NCBI GenBank assembly: GCA_029266735.1
Contig: JAQSWG010000001.1
Span: 1 to 64,000, forward strand
Length of the DNA: 64,000 nt
Direction of reading: 5' to 3'
Origin: Ornithinibacter sp.
GTDB lineage: Bacteria > Actinomycetota > Actinomycetes > Actinomycetales > Dermatophilaceae
This document shows, piece after piece, positions 15,742 through 24,733 of the stretch. The notes under the pieces are model-generated. The model ran no database searches and was not told the DNA's origin. It saw only the letters and a program-made list of their open reading frames with translations. Numbering within the stretch: position 1 is the first letter of the stretch; every line of letters starts with the position of its first letter. A program made the position numbers and the translations under genes.

Positions 15742-16122
15742 GTGAGCACCCAGCCGACCCGCCCCGAGATCGACTTCCCGGGCGACGAGCCGCCGACGGA
15801 GCTCGTCGTCGAGGACATCACGGTCGGCGAGGGCGCCGAGGCCACCCCGGGCAGCACCGTCTCCGCCCACTACGTCGGCGTCGCGCACTCCACCGGTGAG
15901 GAGTTCGACGCGTCGTGGAACCGGGGTGCACCCCTGGACTTCCGGCTCGGGGAGGGGATGGTCATCGCGGGCTGGGACTCCGGAATCACCGGCATGAGGG
16001 TGGGTGGCCGACGCCGGCTCACCATCCCGCCGCACCTCGCCTACGGGGACCGGGGCGCGGGTGGGGCCATCAAGCCGGGGGAGACGCTCATCTTCGTCGT
16101 CGACCTCATGGACGTCCGCTGA
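15742..16122 (+). CDS. FKBP-type peptidyl-prolyl isomerase
   Basis: A compact 126-residue single-domain cytosolic FKBP. The FDASW, MVIAGWDSGITGMRVGGRRRL and YGDRGAGGAIKPGETLIFVVDL segments contain the family's active-site residues. It begins 14 bases after the lipoprotein FKBP and is probably co-transcribed. Its last 17 bases overlap the convergent DUF3866 gene. Confidence 0.93.
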   Translation: MSTQPTRPEIDFPGDEPPTELVVEDITVGEGAEATPGSTVSAHYVGVAHSTGEEFDASWNRGAPLDFRLGEGMVIAGWDSGITGMRVGGRRRLTIPPHLAYGDRGAGGAIKPGETLIFVVDLMDVR

Positions 16123-17206
16123 TCGCGGCGGCGTGAGAGCCCGCGGCGGCTGCCTCGAGGAACGGCGCGGGATCCTCCGCCAGGTCGCGGCCCATCGTCG
16201 ACAGTCCCACGGGTGAGTCCGCCAGCGCCTCGAGAAGACCTCCCGGGGAGACCTCCACCGGCGTCAGCCGGGCGCGCGCGTCCGCGACGAGGTCGGCCAG
16301 CTGCTCGCGCACGAGCGCGTCGAGTGCCGCGTCCGGCAGTGCGGTGACGGGGACGTCCGCAGGTGTCAGGAGCGCCCGTCCGTATGCCGTCCGGCTGTGG
16401 TGGCTGATGCCACGGTGCCGTTCGCGGGGGTCGGCCCCCGAGACACGCAGCGACGCGATCCCCCGCCCGCCGAGGACCTCGGCGGCATGCAGCACGTCGG
16501 CGCAGGCGACCCCGGAGTACCCCCAGCGCGTCCCCGTGCCGACGTTGCCGGGTCCCTGCACGACGACGGCGACGTCCGCAGCGACCACGTGCCGTGCGGC
16601 GAGCAGCCCGGTGTGCGTCGTCACGGCCTCATGGTCTCCGCCGAACGCCTGTCCGACCGTGATCGTCGCCGACAGCCAACCGGCGGCGGCCAGCCCGGCG
16701 ACGGCCCTGGAGAAGGCCGAGGGCAGCGCGCCCCCGTCGGTCATCACGTAGGCGACCCGCGCGTCGGGGCGCGTCAGGCGGATGCCCGCGAGCACGGCGG
16801 GGAGGGCGGAGTGCAGGTCGGCGACGACGACCGGCATCCCCCCGAGGTCCTCGGCGACGGTCAGGTCGCCGTGGTGCGGGCTGTCCTGCTCGTCCACCGC
16901 GAGGAGCACCTGCTGCATCGGGGTGTAGCGCGCCTTGACGATGTGGCCGGGACCATCGGGGGGGTCCGGGGGAAGCTGCTCCGGGCGAGCCACGACGAAG
17001 GCCAGGCCACCGGTGCCGAGGCCCTTGAGCAGGGCGGAGGCGTTGAGCAGCACCCGCTCGCGGACCCGCGGCTCGCCCACCATGGCGGTGTACGCGAGGG
17101 CCCGCACCGAGGGGGCCTCGTCGCCTTCGAGGGCGACCGTGTACTCCACCGCCCCGGGCCAGCGGCGGAGCTCCTCGAGGATGGTTCCGGCTCGCCACTG
17201 CATCAC
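16106..17206 (-). CDS. DUF3866 family protein
   Basis: A 366-residue protein matching the uncharacterised DUF3866 family, in which I recognise the HYTALQ-like block (here ARYTPMQQVLLAVDEQDSPHHG) and the GTGTRWGYSG glycine-rich block. No membrane segment or known catalytic motif is obvious, and its function is unknown. In actinobacteria it is often found in this proteasome neighbourhood. The GTG at 17206 is preceded by a leaderless -10 box on the minus strand. It diverges from pafB by 35 bp and converges on the FKBP gene with a 17-base 3' overlap. Confidence 0.75.
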   Translation of the reverse strand: MMQWRAGTILEELRRWPGAVEYTVALEGDEAPSVRALAYTAMVGEPRVRERVLLNASALLKGLGTGGLAFVVARPEQLPPDPPDGPGHIVKARYTPMQQVLLAVDEQDSPHHGDLTVAEDLGGMPVVVADLHSALPAVLAGIRLTRPDARVAYVMTDGGALPSAFSRAVAGLAAAGWLSATITVGQAFGGDHEAVTTHTGLLAARHVVAADVAVVVQGPGNVGTGTRWGYSGVACADVLHAAEVLGGRGIASLRVSGADPRERHRGISHHSRTAYGRALLTPADVPVTALPDAALDALVREQLADLVADARARLTPVEVSPGGLLEALADSPVGLSTMGRDLAEDPAPFLEAAAAGSHAAAISGRP

Positions 17207-17213
17207 GGTCGGC

Positions 17214-17219
17214 AGCGTA
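17214..17219 (-). promoter_or_regulatory. -10 box TACGCT, leaderless
   Basis: On the minus strand TACGCT ends 7 bases before the GTG at 17206. It lies only 9 bp from the oppositely directed pafB -10 box. Confidence 0.55.
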
Positions 17220-17228
17220 TCCGTCGGG

Positions 17229-17234
17229 TAGCGT
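17229..17234 (+). promoter_or_regulatory. -10 box TAGCGT, leaderless
   Basis: TAGCGT ends 7 bases before the pafB GTG at 17242. Confidence 0.55.
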
Positions 17235-17241
17235 CTGGCGG

Positions 17242-18249
17242 GTGAGCACCGAGGGGAGGGCCGGCCCGTCGGCCGCGCAGGTGAAGACCGAACGTCTGCT
17301 CAACCTCGTCCTCGTCCTCCTCTACACCCGCAGGCCGCTCGCCAAGGCGCAGATCCGTTCGCTCGTCCCGCAGTACGGCCATTCGGCGTCGACCGAGGCC
17401 TTCGAGAGGATGTTCGAGAGGGACAAGGACGAGCTGCGCGAGCTCGGCATCCCGCTCGTGACCGAGGACATCGACCCCCTCCACGAGGACGAGCCGGGCT
17501 ACCGGATCCACCAGCGGGAGTATGCCCTGCCGGACATCTCCTTCGAACCCGACGAGCTCGCCGTTCTCGGCCTGGCGAGCCGCACGTGGGCGCAGGCCAG
17601 CCTGGCCGGCCCGGCTGCCCAGGCCCTGCGGAAGCTGCGCGCTGCCGGGGTGGAGCGCGACGTCGACGCCCTCATCGGCATCGAGCCACGGCTGCGGACG
17701 ACGGAGCCCGCGTTCGACGCGGTCAAGGACGGCGTCCTGCGTCGCCTGCCCCTGCGTTTCGCCTACCGGAGAGCCGAGGCGAGCGAGTCGGAAGAACGGC
17801 ACGTCCAGCCGTGGTCGCTGCTGTCCTGGCACGGCCACTGGTACCTCAACGCATACGACGTCGACCGCGACGCTCCCCGCGTCTTCAGGCTCTCCCGCAT
17901 CGTCGGCGGGGTCCGACCGGCGGGCGACCCCGGCTCCTTCGAGGTGCCGGAGGACCACGAGCCACGGCTCATGGTCCAGGGCAGCGCGCCGCCCACCGGC
18001 CGGCCGAGCCCGGCGGTCGTCCGGGTGCGCAAGCGAGCCGGGCACAGCCTGCGCCGGCACGCCCGGACCGTCGGCGAGGTGGACTCGACCTGGGACCTCG
18101 TCGACCTCGACTACACCGACCTCGACGGGTTCGCCGAGGAGCTGGCCGGATACGGCGCCGACGTCGTCGTGGAGCAACCCGACGAGCTGGTCCACGGCGT
18201 CGTCGACCGCCTGCGCGGTGCCGTTGCCGCGCACGCGGGAGAACGCTGA
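17242..18249 (+). CDS. pafB: WYL-domain transcriptional activator PafB
   Basis: A 335-residue regulator with an N-terminal winged HTH (about 15-75), a central WYL domain with the HGHWYLNAYD signature near residue 195, and a C-terminal WCX-type extension. In mycobacteria PafB and PafC form a heterodimer that activates DNA-damage genes independently of LexA, despite the name proteasome accessory factor. The stop codon overlaps the pafC start by one base. Confidence 0.93.
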   Translation: MSTEGRAGPSAAQVKTERLLNLVLVLLYTRRPLAKAQIRSLVPQYGHSASTEAFERMFERDKDELRELGIPLVTEDIDPLHEDEPGYRIHQREYALPDISFEPDELAVLGLASRTWAQASLAGPAAQALRKLRAAGVERDVDALIGIEPRLRTTEPAFDAVKDGVLRRLPLRFAYRRAEASESEERHVQPWSLLSWHGHWYLNAYDVDRDAPRVFRLSRIVGGVRPAGDPGSFEVPEDHEPRLMVQGSAPPTGRPSPAVVRVRKRAGHSLRRHARTVGEVDSTWDLVDLDYTDLDGFAEELAGYGADVVVEQPDELVHGVVDRLRGAVAAHAGER

Positions 18250-19244
18250 TGGGCGCGTCCGCGACGGAGACCGCGACGGCGAGGCTCGCCCGCCTCCTCA
18301 CGATGGTTCCGTGGCTCGTCAACCGACAGGGGATCGACCTCCAGCAAGCCGCCGACGACCTCGGGGTGAGCGTGGAGCAGCTGGAGGCGGACCTCAACCT
18401 CCTCTTCCTCTGTGGTTACGGCCAGATGCCCGACGAGCTCATCGAGGCGGACTGGGAGGAGGGCCGGGTGTTCGTCGGCAACGCCGACACGATCGCCCGG
18501 CCGCTGCGGCTGGGCGTCGACGAGGCGGTGACGCTCATGGTGGGCCTGCGTGCGCTGCGCGAGGTGCCGGGGCTCGGCGAACGTGACGCCGTGGAGCGGG
18601 CCCTGGCCAAGCTGGAGGACGCGGCGGGAGCGGCGGCTGCACCGGCCAGCCGGGTGCGCGCGGAGATGGCCGACGAGTCCTCCGCAGAGCTGCTCGCTCG
18701 GGCCCGCCGGGCGATCGCCGACCGTCGGCGCGTCCACCTGCGCTACCTCGTGCCGGCCCGGGACGAGGCGACCGAGCGTGACGTCGACCCCATGCGCGTC
18801 GTCGGGCTCGACGGCCGGTGGTACCTCGAAGGCTGGTGCCACCGCGCGGAGGACACCCGGATGTTCCGGATGGACCGGGTCGAGGAGCTCACCGTCCTGG
18901 ACGTCGACGGCACCCCGCCGGCCGATGCTCGGGAGAGGGACCTGTCGGAGGGCACCTTCCGGCCCGGACCGGACGACCTCGTCGTCACCCTTCGCCTGCT
19001 GCCCGGCGCCACGTGGGTCGCCGACTACTACCCCGTCGAGTCGGCGGAGCACGTGCCGGCGTCGGAGGGGGGTGGCCTCGTCGTGCGGGTCCGCACCGCC
19101 GACACCGCCTGGCTGCGCCGGCTGATGTGGCGCCTCGGGGGGCGGGGGTCGGTCCTCGACCCGGCGGAGGTGGTCGCCGAGGTGCGGGCGGGGGCGCGCG
19201 CCGCGCTCACGGCATACCCGGCGGACGTCGTGGGCGGGGGCTGA
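18249..19244 (+). CDS. pafC: WYL-domain transcriptional activator PafC
   Basis: A 331-residue partner of PafB with the same architecture: N-terminal HTH-like region (ARLLTMVPWLVNRQG, typical of PafC), WYL domain with GRWYLEGW near residue 195, and C-terminal extension. The 1-base TGATG overlap with pafB ensures matched synthesis of the heterodimer. Confidence 0.93.
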   Translation: MGASATETATARLARLLTMVPWLVNRQGIDLQQAADDLGVSVEQLEADLNLLFLCGYGQMPDELIEADWEEGRVFVGNADTIARPLRLGVDEAVTLMVGLRALREVPGLGERDAVERALAKLEDAAGAAAAPASRVRAEMADESSAELLARARRAIADRRRVHLRYLVPARDEATERDVDPMRVVGLDGRWYLEGWCHRAEDTRMFRMDRVEELTVLDVDGTPPADARERDLSEGTFRPGPDDLVVTLRLLPGATWVADYYPVESAEHVPASEGGGLVVRVRTADTAWLRRLMWRLGGRGSVLDPAEVVAEVRAGARAALTAYPADVVGGG

Positions 19245-19248
19245 GGCC

Positions 19249-19563
19249 GTGCTCCCGTGGTGGGGCTGGGTGATGGTGTGGCTGCTGCTGCTGGTCGGCG
19301 GCGCTGCCTGGGTGGGGGTCCTGTCGAGGCGGGTGTGGGGGAAGACCAAGGTCCTCGCCGCCGAGGTGCAGCGCGCCGGCGCGCTGGTCGCCGAGCTCGA
19401 GGCCCGCGCAGACGAGCTGCGTGAGCTCGACGACCCGTTCCCGGCCGTCCTGCGGGATCCGCGCGAGGTGCGCGCCGAGGCTCGGACCCTGCGCCGGGAG
19501 CAGCGGGCCGCGCGACGCCAGAGGCGCGCGGAACGGCTGCCACCATGGGCCCGCGTACACTGA
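19249..19563 (+). CDS. Small membrane protein with basic coiled tail
   Basis: A 104-residue hypothetical protein. One N-terminal hydrophobic segment (about residues 5-25, [19 protein letters not shown]) is followed by a short heptad-like stretch and a very arginine-rich C-terminus ([14 protein letters not shown]). It starts with GTG 4 bases after the pafC stop and precedes tatA, so it is part of the pafBC-tatAC transcription unit. A helper of the Tat system or a membrane-nucleic acid protein is possible, but nothing proves either. Confidence 0.7.
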   Translation: MLPWWGWVMVWLLLLVGGAAWVGVLSRRVWGKTKVLAAEVQRAGALVAELEARADELRELDDPFPAVLRDPREVRAEARTLRREQRAARRQRRAERLPPWARVH

Positions 19564-19597
19564 CGGCGGACCGTCACCACGAAGGGGCAGACACACC

Positions 19598-19900
19598 ATG
19601 GGCAGAATCGGCGCAACCGAGATCATCATCATCGCGGTGCTCCTCATCGTCATCTTCGGCTGGAAGCGGCTGCCCGACGCCGCCCGCAGCCTCGGCCGTT
19701 CGGCGCGGGTGTTCAAGTCCGAGGTCGACGAGATGAAGCGCGACGACGAGGCACGCAAGTCCACGGCATCCACGGAGACCGTCCCGGGTGAGGCCATCGA
19801 GCCGCCGTCGGCGGTCGACCGGTCGGTTCCCACGACGGAGGGCAACGCCGTGCGCGAGAACACCCCGCGCACCGACAACCAGTCCGGCCCCGTGGCCTGA
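19598..19900 (+). CDS. tatA: Sec-independent translocase subunit TatA
   Basis: A 100-residue TatA with a single N-terminal membrane helix ([22 protein letters not shown]), the FG hinge, an amphipathic helix ([15 protein letters not shown]) and a polar tail. It oligomerises to form the pore for folded twin-arginine substrates. The ATG at 19598 is preceded by AAGGGG. tatC follows after 29 bases. Confidence 0.95.
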   Translation: MGRIGATEIIIIAVLLIVIFGWKRLPDAARSLGRSARVFKSEVDEMKRDDEARKSTASTETVPGEAIEPPSAVDRSVPTTEGNAVRENTPRTDNQSGPVA

Positions 19901-19929
19901 CCGCTCCACCTCCTCCAGACCCCTCCTCC

Positions 19930-20742
19930 ATGGCCCGACTCCGCCGACGCCCTCGCGACCCCGAGGGTCGGATGACGCTGACGGAGCACTTCAAGGAGTT
20001 CCGCCGCAGGCTCTTCATCGCCGCCGCTGCCGTCCTCGTGGCATCGATCGTCGCCGGCGTCTTCTACGACCAGGTCTTCGCGTTCCTCTCCGAGCCGTTC
20101 AACGACTACCGGCGGCAGAACCCGCAGAGCACGATCAGCCTGAACTTCGGTGAGGCGACGTCCGCGCTCTCCAACCTCATCAGCCTGTCGATCTTCGTGG
20201 GGGTCGTGGCATCGAGCCCGATCTGGCTGTACCAGGCCTGGGCCTTCGTCGTCCCCGGCCTGACCCGCAAGGAGAAGCGCATCTCCCTGGCCTTCGTCGG
20301 GTCGATCGTGCCGCTCTTCCTGCTCGGCTGCTGGCTCGGCTACGCGATCCTCCCGAAGTCCCTGGCCATCCTCTACGGCTTCAGCCCCGAGGGCACGTCG
20401 AACATCCAGCAGGTGTCGATGTACTTCTCGTTCGTCACCCGTTTCATCCTCGTCTTCGGGCTCGGGTTCCTCTTCCCCGTGGTGCTCGTCGCCCTCAACG
20501 TCGTCGGGGCGATGCCGGCCACCCGGCTCATCCGCGGGTGGCGCGTCGCGATCGTCCTCATCTTCGTCTTCGCCGCCGTCGCGACGCCCACGGCAGACCC
20601 GTTCACGATGTTCGTCTTCGCCGCGCCGCTCGTCGCGCTCTACTTCGCCGCCTACTTCGTCTGCCGGATCCTCGACAAGCGCAAGGCAGCCGCCCGCCCC
20701 GACTGGCTCGACGTCGACGACACCGAGGCCTCCGCCCTCTGA
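19930..20742 (+). CDS. tatC: Sec-independent translocase subunit TatC
   Basis: A 270-residue polytopic membrane protein that recognises twin-arginine signal peptides. Six hydrophobic segments are visible, together with the N-terminal signature (MTLTEHFKEFRRRL) and the conserved QAWAFVVPGLTRKEKR block. The start at 19930 is without a clear ribosome site; an internal ATG at 19972 would remove 14 basic residues and is an alternative. A strong hairpin follows the gene and probably ends the paf-tat unit. Confidence 0.95.
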   Translation: MARLRRRPRDPEGRMTLTEHFKEFRRRLFIAAAAVLVASIVAGVFYDQVFAFLSEPFNDYRRQNPQSTISLNFGEATSALSNLISLSIFVGVVASSPIWLYQAWAFVVPGLTRKEKRISLAFVGSIVPLFLLGCWLGYAILPKSLAILYGFSPEGTSNIQQVSMYFSFVTRFILVFGLGFLFPVVLVALNVVGAMPATRLIRGWRVAIVLIFVFAAVATPTADPFTMFVFAAPLVALYFAAYFVCRILDKRKAAARPDWLDVDDTEASAL

Positions 20743-20777
20743 CCCCGACCCAGCTTTCCCGCCCGATCCCTGAACCT

Positions 20778-20814
20778 TCACCTTCGCACAACTTCGGTTC
20801 CGGTGCGAAGGTGA
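20778..20814 (+). terminator. Strong stem-loop after tatC
   Basis: A perfect 12 bp inverted repeat (TCACCTTCGCAC and GTGCGAAGGTGA) encloses a 13-base loop at 20790-20802, in the 206 bp gap after tatC. It has no clean U-tract. It most likely terminates the pafBC-tatAC transcript. Confidence 0.6.
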
Positions 20815-20936
20815 GGCTTCTGGGGTGGAGCAGCGCCGGCGAGGTGCACCGTGAGCACCAGCAGCGGCGTCCCCCCGAGGAGGGCCGGAACGGGTTGCGC
20901 GGCGCCGTGGCCCCACTGGGCACCGAGGCCACCCGA

Positions 20937-20942
20937 TAGCCT
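20937..20942 (+). promoter_or_regulatory. -10 box TAGCCT, leaderless
   Basis: TAGCCT ends 6 bases before the ATG at 20949. Confidence 0.6.
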
Positions 20943-20948
20943 CGCGCC

Positions 20949-21839
20949 ATGCCGGGACGCCTGGGACTGATCGTCAACCCGACCTCCGGCAAGAACACCG
21001 GCGCGCGCATCGGCTCGGAGGCGCTGACCCTGCTGCGGGCCGCGGGCGCCGACATCCTCGACCTCAGCGCGGCGGACTCGCGCAGCGCCATGGAACAGGG
21101 CCGGGCCGCCGTTGCCTCCGGAGCCGTGGACCGCATCGTGGTCGCCGGGGGGGACGGCATGGTGCACCTGGGAACCAACCTGTGCGCCGGGACCGGCGTC
21201 CCTCTCGGAGTCATCGCGGCAGGCACCGGCAACGACATCGCTCGCGAGCTCGGGCTCCCGGTGCGCGACGCCGCGAAGGCCGTCGAGCGGATCCTCGCCG
21301 GCGGCACCAGGGCCGTCGACGCCGCGCGTCACACGACGCCGACGGGCGAGCACCGTTGGTTCGTGGGGGTGCTCGCCGCCGGGTTCGACGCCGTCGTCAA
21401 CGAGCGGGCGAACCACTGGCGCTGGCCGAAGGGCCCGATGCGCTACAACCTCGCGATCCTCCGCGAGCTCCCCGTGTTCCGGGCCATCCCCTACGTCCTC
21501 GAGCTCGACGGGCGACGCATCGAGACCGAGGCGATGCTCGTCGCCGTCGGCAACGGGCCCTCCTACGGTGGCGGCATGCGGGTCACCCCTGACGCCGTGT
21601 TCGACGACGGACTCCTCGACGTGCTGCTCCTCCGCCGGATCTCCACGCCGGAGTTCCTTCGGGTCTTCCCGAAGGTGTTCCGCGGCGCGCACGTGAGCCA
21701 CCCGGCGGTCGAGGTGCTGCGGGCGCGGACGGTGCGGCTCGAGGCGACCGGCATCGTGTCGTACGCGGACGGCGAGCGCTTCGTCCCCCTCCCGATGACC
21801 ATGGAGGTCGTCCCCGGTGCGCTCACGGTCCTCGCCTGA
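20949..21839 (+). CDS. Diacylglycerol/lipid kinase family protein (YegS-like)
   Basis: A 296-residue kinase of the DagK/YegS family that phosphorylates membrane lipids, often diacylglycerol, using ATP. The N-terminal VNPTSGKN motif, the nucleotide-binding GGDG motif near residue 68, the GTGNDIARELG block and the C-terminal DGLLDVLLLRR segment are all present. The protein is soluble and peripheral. The precise lipid substrate cannot be read from sequence. Confidence 0.9.
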   Translation: MPGRLGLIVNPTSGKNTGARIGSEALTLLRAAGADILDLSAADSRSAMEQGRAAVASGAVDRIVVAGGDGMVHLGTNLCAGTGVPLGVIAAGTGNDIARELGLPVRDAAKAVERILAGGTRAVDAARHTTPTGEHRWFVGVLAAGFDAVVNERANHWRWPKGPMRYNLAILRELPVFRAIPYVLELDGRRIETEAMLVAVGNGPSYGGGMRVTPDAVFDDGLLDVLLLRRISTPEFLRVFPKVFRGAHVSHPAVEVLRARTVRLEATGIVSYADGERFVPLPMTMEVVPGALTVLA

Positions 21840-21848
21840 GCGCTGACG

Positions 21849-21854
21849 TAGCCT
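21849..21854 (+). promoter_or_regulatory. -10 box TAGCCT, leaderless
   Basis: TAGCCT ends 6 bases before the helY ATG at 21861. It is the same hexamer and spacing as for the kinase gene upstream. Confidence 0.6.
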
Positions 21855-21860
21855 GAGGCC

Positions 21861-24701
21861 ATGCCCAGTCCCGCCGAGCGGTATGCCGCCGCCGCGGCCC
21901 GGTCCCGGAGGGAGCGTTCGGAGGTGGGCCGGTTCACCGCCGGCCTCGACTTCCCGCTCGACGACTTCCAGCTCCGCGCCTGCCAGGCGGTCGAGGAGGG
22001 CAAGGGGGTCCTCGTCGCCGCGCCGACGGGCGCGGGCAAGACCATCGTCGGCGAGTTCGCCGTGCACCTCGCACTCTCGACCGGTCGAAAGGCGTTCTAC
22101 ACGACGCCGATCAAGGCACTGTCGAACCAGAAGTACCACGACCTCGTGCGCCGGCACGGCGTCGACCAGGTGGGGCTCCTCACCGGTGACGCCTCGGTCA
22201 ACGGAGAGGCGCCGGTCGTCGTGATGACCACCGAGGTCCTTCGCAACATGATGTATGCCGGCTCGCGCACCCTCGACGGGCTGGGCTACGTCGTCATGGA
22301 CGAGGTCCACTACCTCGCCGACCGGTTCCGCGGGGCGGTGTGGGAGGAAGTCATCATCCACCTCCCCGAGCACGTGCAGGTCGTGTCCCTCTCGGCCACG
22401 GTCAGCAACGCCGAGGAGTTCGGCGACTGGCTCGCGGAGGTCCGGGGAAACCACGAGGTCGTCGTCTCGGAGCACCGGCCGGTCCCGCTCTTCCAGCACA
22501 TGCTCGTCGGCACGACGATGTTCGACCTGTTCGCGGGCAACCGGGTCAACCCCGACCTGCTCCACGCGATCCGCACGGCGGAGCAACGGGGGCGCTGGGA
22601 CGACGAGCCGCGTCGGGGTGGAGGACGCGGCGGTCGCCAGGGACGGACCCAGTACGGGGGCTCCCGGGGTGGGAACGGCCGCGGGGGCAACGGCCGGGGC
22701 GGCGCTGGTCGCGGTCCGGGTGGCGGACCGGGCGGCCGCGGTTTCGCCCGGGGTGGGCGGCCGGGTGGGGGAGCGACCCGGGCGGAGGTCATCGAGGAGC
22801 TCGACCGCGACGGACTGCTGCCCGCCATCACGTTCATCTTCAGCCGGATCGGCTGCGAGGCCGCGGTGGGTCAGCTCCTGGCCGCCGGCACCCGCCTCGT
22901 GCCGGAGCGGGACGGCCAGCGCATCCGCCGGCACGTCGAGGAGCGTGTCGAGTCGCTCGCGGACGAGGACCTGTCCGTCCTCGGCTACTTCGACTTCGTG
23001 GAGGGTCTCTCACGGGGGTTCGCAGCGCACCACGCAGGGATGCTGCCCCTGTTCCGCGAGATCGTCGAGGAGCTCTTCACCGCCGCCCGCATCCGGGCGG
23101 TGTTCGCCACGGAGACACTGGCCCTCGGCATCAACATGCCGGCACGCACGGTGGTCCTGGAGAAGCTCGTCAAGTTCAACGGCGAGGCGCACGTCGACGT
23201 CACCCCCGCCGAGTACACGCAGCTCACCGGGCGCGCAGGCAGACGCGGCATCGACATCGAGGGCCATGCCGTCGTCCAGTGGGCACGAGGAGTCGACCCA
23301 CTGGCAGTGGGCGGGCTGGCGTCCACCCGCACGTACCCTCTGCGCTCGAGCTTCCGGCCGACATACAACATGGCGGTCAACCTCGTCGCCCAGGTCGGCC
23401 GGGAGGTCGCCCGGGAGATCCTCGAGACCTCCTTCGCCCAGTTCCAGGCGGACCGGGCCGTCGTCGGCATCGCGACCGCCATCCGCCGCAACGAGGAGGG
23501 GATGCAGGGCTACGCCGAGGCGATGCACTGCCACCTCGGGGACTTCCGGGAGTACGCCGCGCTGCGGCGGCAGCTGACCGACGCGGAGAAGGACGGCGTG
23601 AGGGAGCGCTCGGCGTCCCGGCGAGCCGCGGCCGCCGTGTCCATGGAGGCGCTGCGGATCGGTGACGTCATCCGCATCCCTGCCGGGCGACGCGCCGGAT
23701 GGGCTGTCGTCGTCCAACCCGCCCGCTCGGCCAAGGGCACGCCCACCGGCCCTGGTGTGGTGACCGAGGACAAGCAGTTCCGTCGGCTCACCCTCGTGGA
23801 CGTCCCGGAGCCGGTGGACGCGATCGCCCACGTGAAGGTTCCACCGCACTTCAACCCCAGGTCGCCACGCTCCCGGCGGGATCTCGCGACCTCCCTGCGC
23901 GTCGCGGTCCCGGCAGGCGCCGAGGACCTCCCGCGGCGGCGGTCCCACGACGGGGACCCGGGGGAGTCCGAGCAGGTGCAGCAGCTGCGCCACGAGCTCA
24001 CGACGCATCCGTGCCACCACTGCCCCGACCGCGAGAGCCACGCCCGCTGGGCCGAGCGGTGGTGGCGACTCAAGCGCGAGACGGTCGGTCTCCAGCGCAA
24101 GGTCGAGGGTCGCACGAACACCGTGGCGCGAACCTTCGACCGGATCTGCGAGGCCCTGGAGTCCCGTGGCTACCTTGCCGACGGGGGAACGGTCGTCACC
24201 GAGCGAGGGGAGTGTCTGCGCCGCCTGTACACGGAGAAGGACCTCCTCGCTGCAGAGTGCCTCCGCCTCGAGGTGTGGAAGCGACTGGACGCCCCAGGGC
24301 TGGCCGCCGCGGTGTCCGCCCTCGTCCACGAGCCGCGTCACGAGGAGGCAGAGGTGTCACCGAGGATGCCCACGGACGAGGTTGCGGAGGCCGTCGTCGC
24401 GATGGAGCGGCTCTGGTCCGAGATCGAGGACCTGGAGATCGAGCACGACCTCCCGACCACCTCCATGCCCGACGGCGGGATGGCATGGATGGTGCACCGG
24501 TGGGCGTCGGGCGAGCGGCTGGATGCCGTGCTCCGCGGCCAGGACATGGCAGCCGGCGACTTCGTGCGACGCTGCAAGCAGCTGGTCGACCTCCTGGACC
24601 AGGTCGCCAAGGCGGCAACCGACCTCGAGCTGCGCCGCACGGCCCGTCGGTCCGTCGACGCCGTCCTGCGTGGTGTGGTGGCGGCCGACCGCCTCGACTG
24701 A
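21861..24701 (+). CDS. helY: Ski2-like DExH RNA helicase HelY
   Basis: A 946-residue superfamily 2 helicase. Walker A is APTGAGKT (about 53-60), the DEVH box starts at Asp147, and motif VI QLTGRAGRRGID lies in the second RecA domain. The C-terminal half has the DSHCT region typical of Ski2/Mtr4 enzymes. The unusual part is an arginine-glycine-rich insertion at about residues 250-305, rich in RGG and GRGG repeats, between the two RecA domains. It follows the tat genes as in mycobacteria. A role in RNA metabolism is likely but not demonstrated for this family in bacteria. Confidence 0.93.
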   Translation: MPSPAERYAAAAARSRRERSEVGRFTAGLDFPLDDFQLRACQAVEEGKGVLVAAPTGAGKTIVGEFAVHLALSTGRKAFYTTPIKALSNQKYHDLVRRHGVDQVGLLTGDASVNGEAPVVVMTTEVLRNMMYAGSRTLDGLGYVVMDEVHYLADRFRGAVWEEVIIHLPEHVQVVSLSATVSNAEEFGDWLAEVRGNHEVVVSEHRPVPLFQHMLVGTTMFDLFAGNRVNPDLLHAIRTAEQRGRWDDEPRRGGGRGGRQGRTQYGGSRGGNGRGGNGRGGAGRGPGGGPGGRGFARGGRPGGGATRAEVIEELDRDGLLPAITFIFSRIGCEAAVGQLLAAGTRLVPERDGQRIRRHVEERVESLADEDLSVLGYFDFVEGLSRGFAAHHAGMLPLFREIVEELFTAARIRAVFATETLALGINMPARTVVLEKLVKFNGEAHVDVTPAEYTQLTGRAGRRGIDIEGHAVVQWARGVDPLAVGGLASTRTYPLRSSFRPTYNMAVNLVAQVGREVAREILETSFAQFQADRAVVGIATAIRRNEEGMQGYAEAMHCHLGDFREYAALRRQLTDAEKDGVRERSASRRAAAAVSMEALRIGDVIRIPAGRRAGWAVVVQPARSAKGTPTGPGVVTEDKQFRRLTLVDVPEPVDAIAHVKVPPHFNPRSPRSRRDLATSLRVAVPAGAEDLPRRRSHDGDPGESEQVQQLRHELTTHPCHHCPDRESHARWAERWWRLKRETVGLQRKVEGRTNTVARTFDRICEALESRGYLADGGTVVTERGECLRRLYTEKDLLAAECLRLEVWKRLDAPGLAAAVSALVHEPRHEEAEVSPRMPTDEVAEAVVAMERLWSEIEDLEIEHDLPTTSMPDGGMAWMVHRWASGERLDAVLRGQDMAAGDFVRRCKQLVDLLDQVAKAATDLELRRTARRSVDAVLRGVVAADRLD

Positions 24702-24733
24702 GGAGGGGTGCGCGGCCGGGGGGTTTCCGACCC

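Noticed and set aside
20778-22934. 718-codon frame antisense to the lipid kinase and helY
   Set aside because: It crosses the tatC terminator and two well-supported genes and has no recognisable domain.
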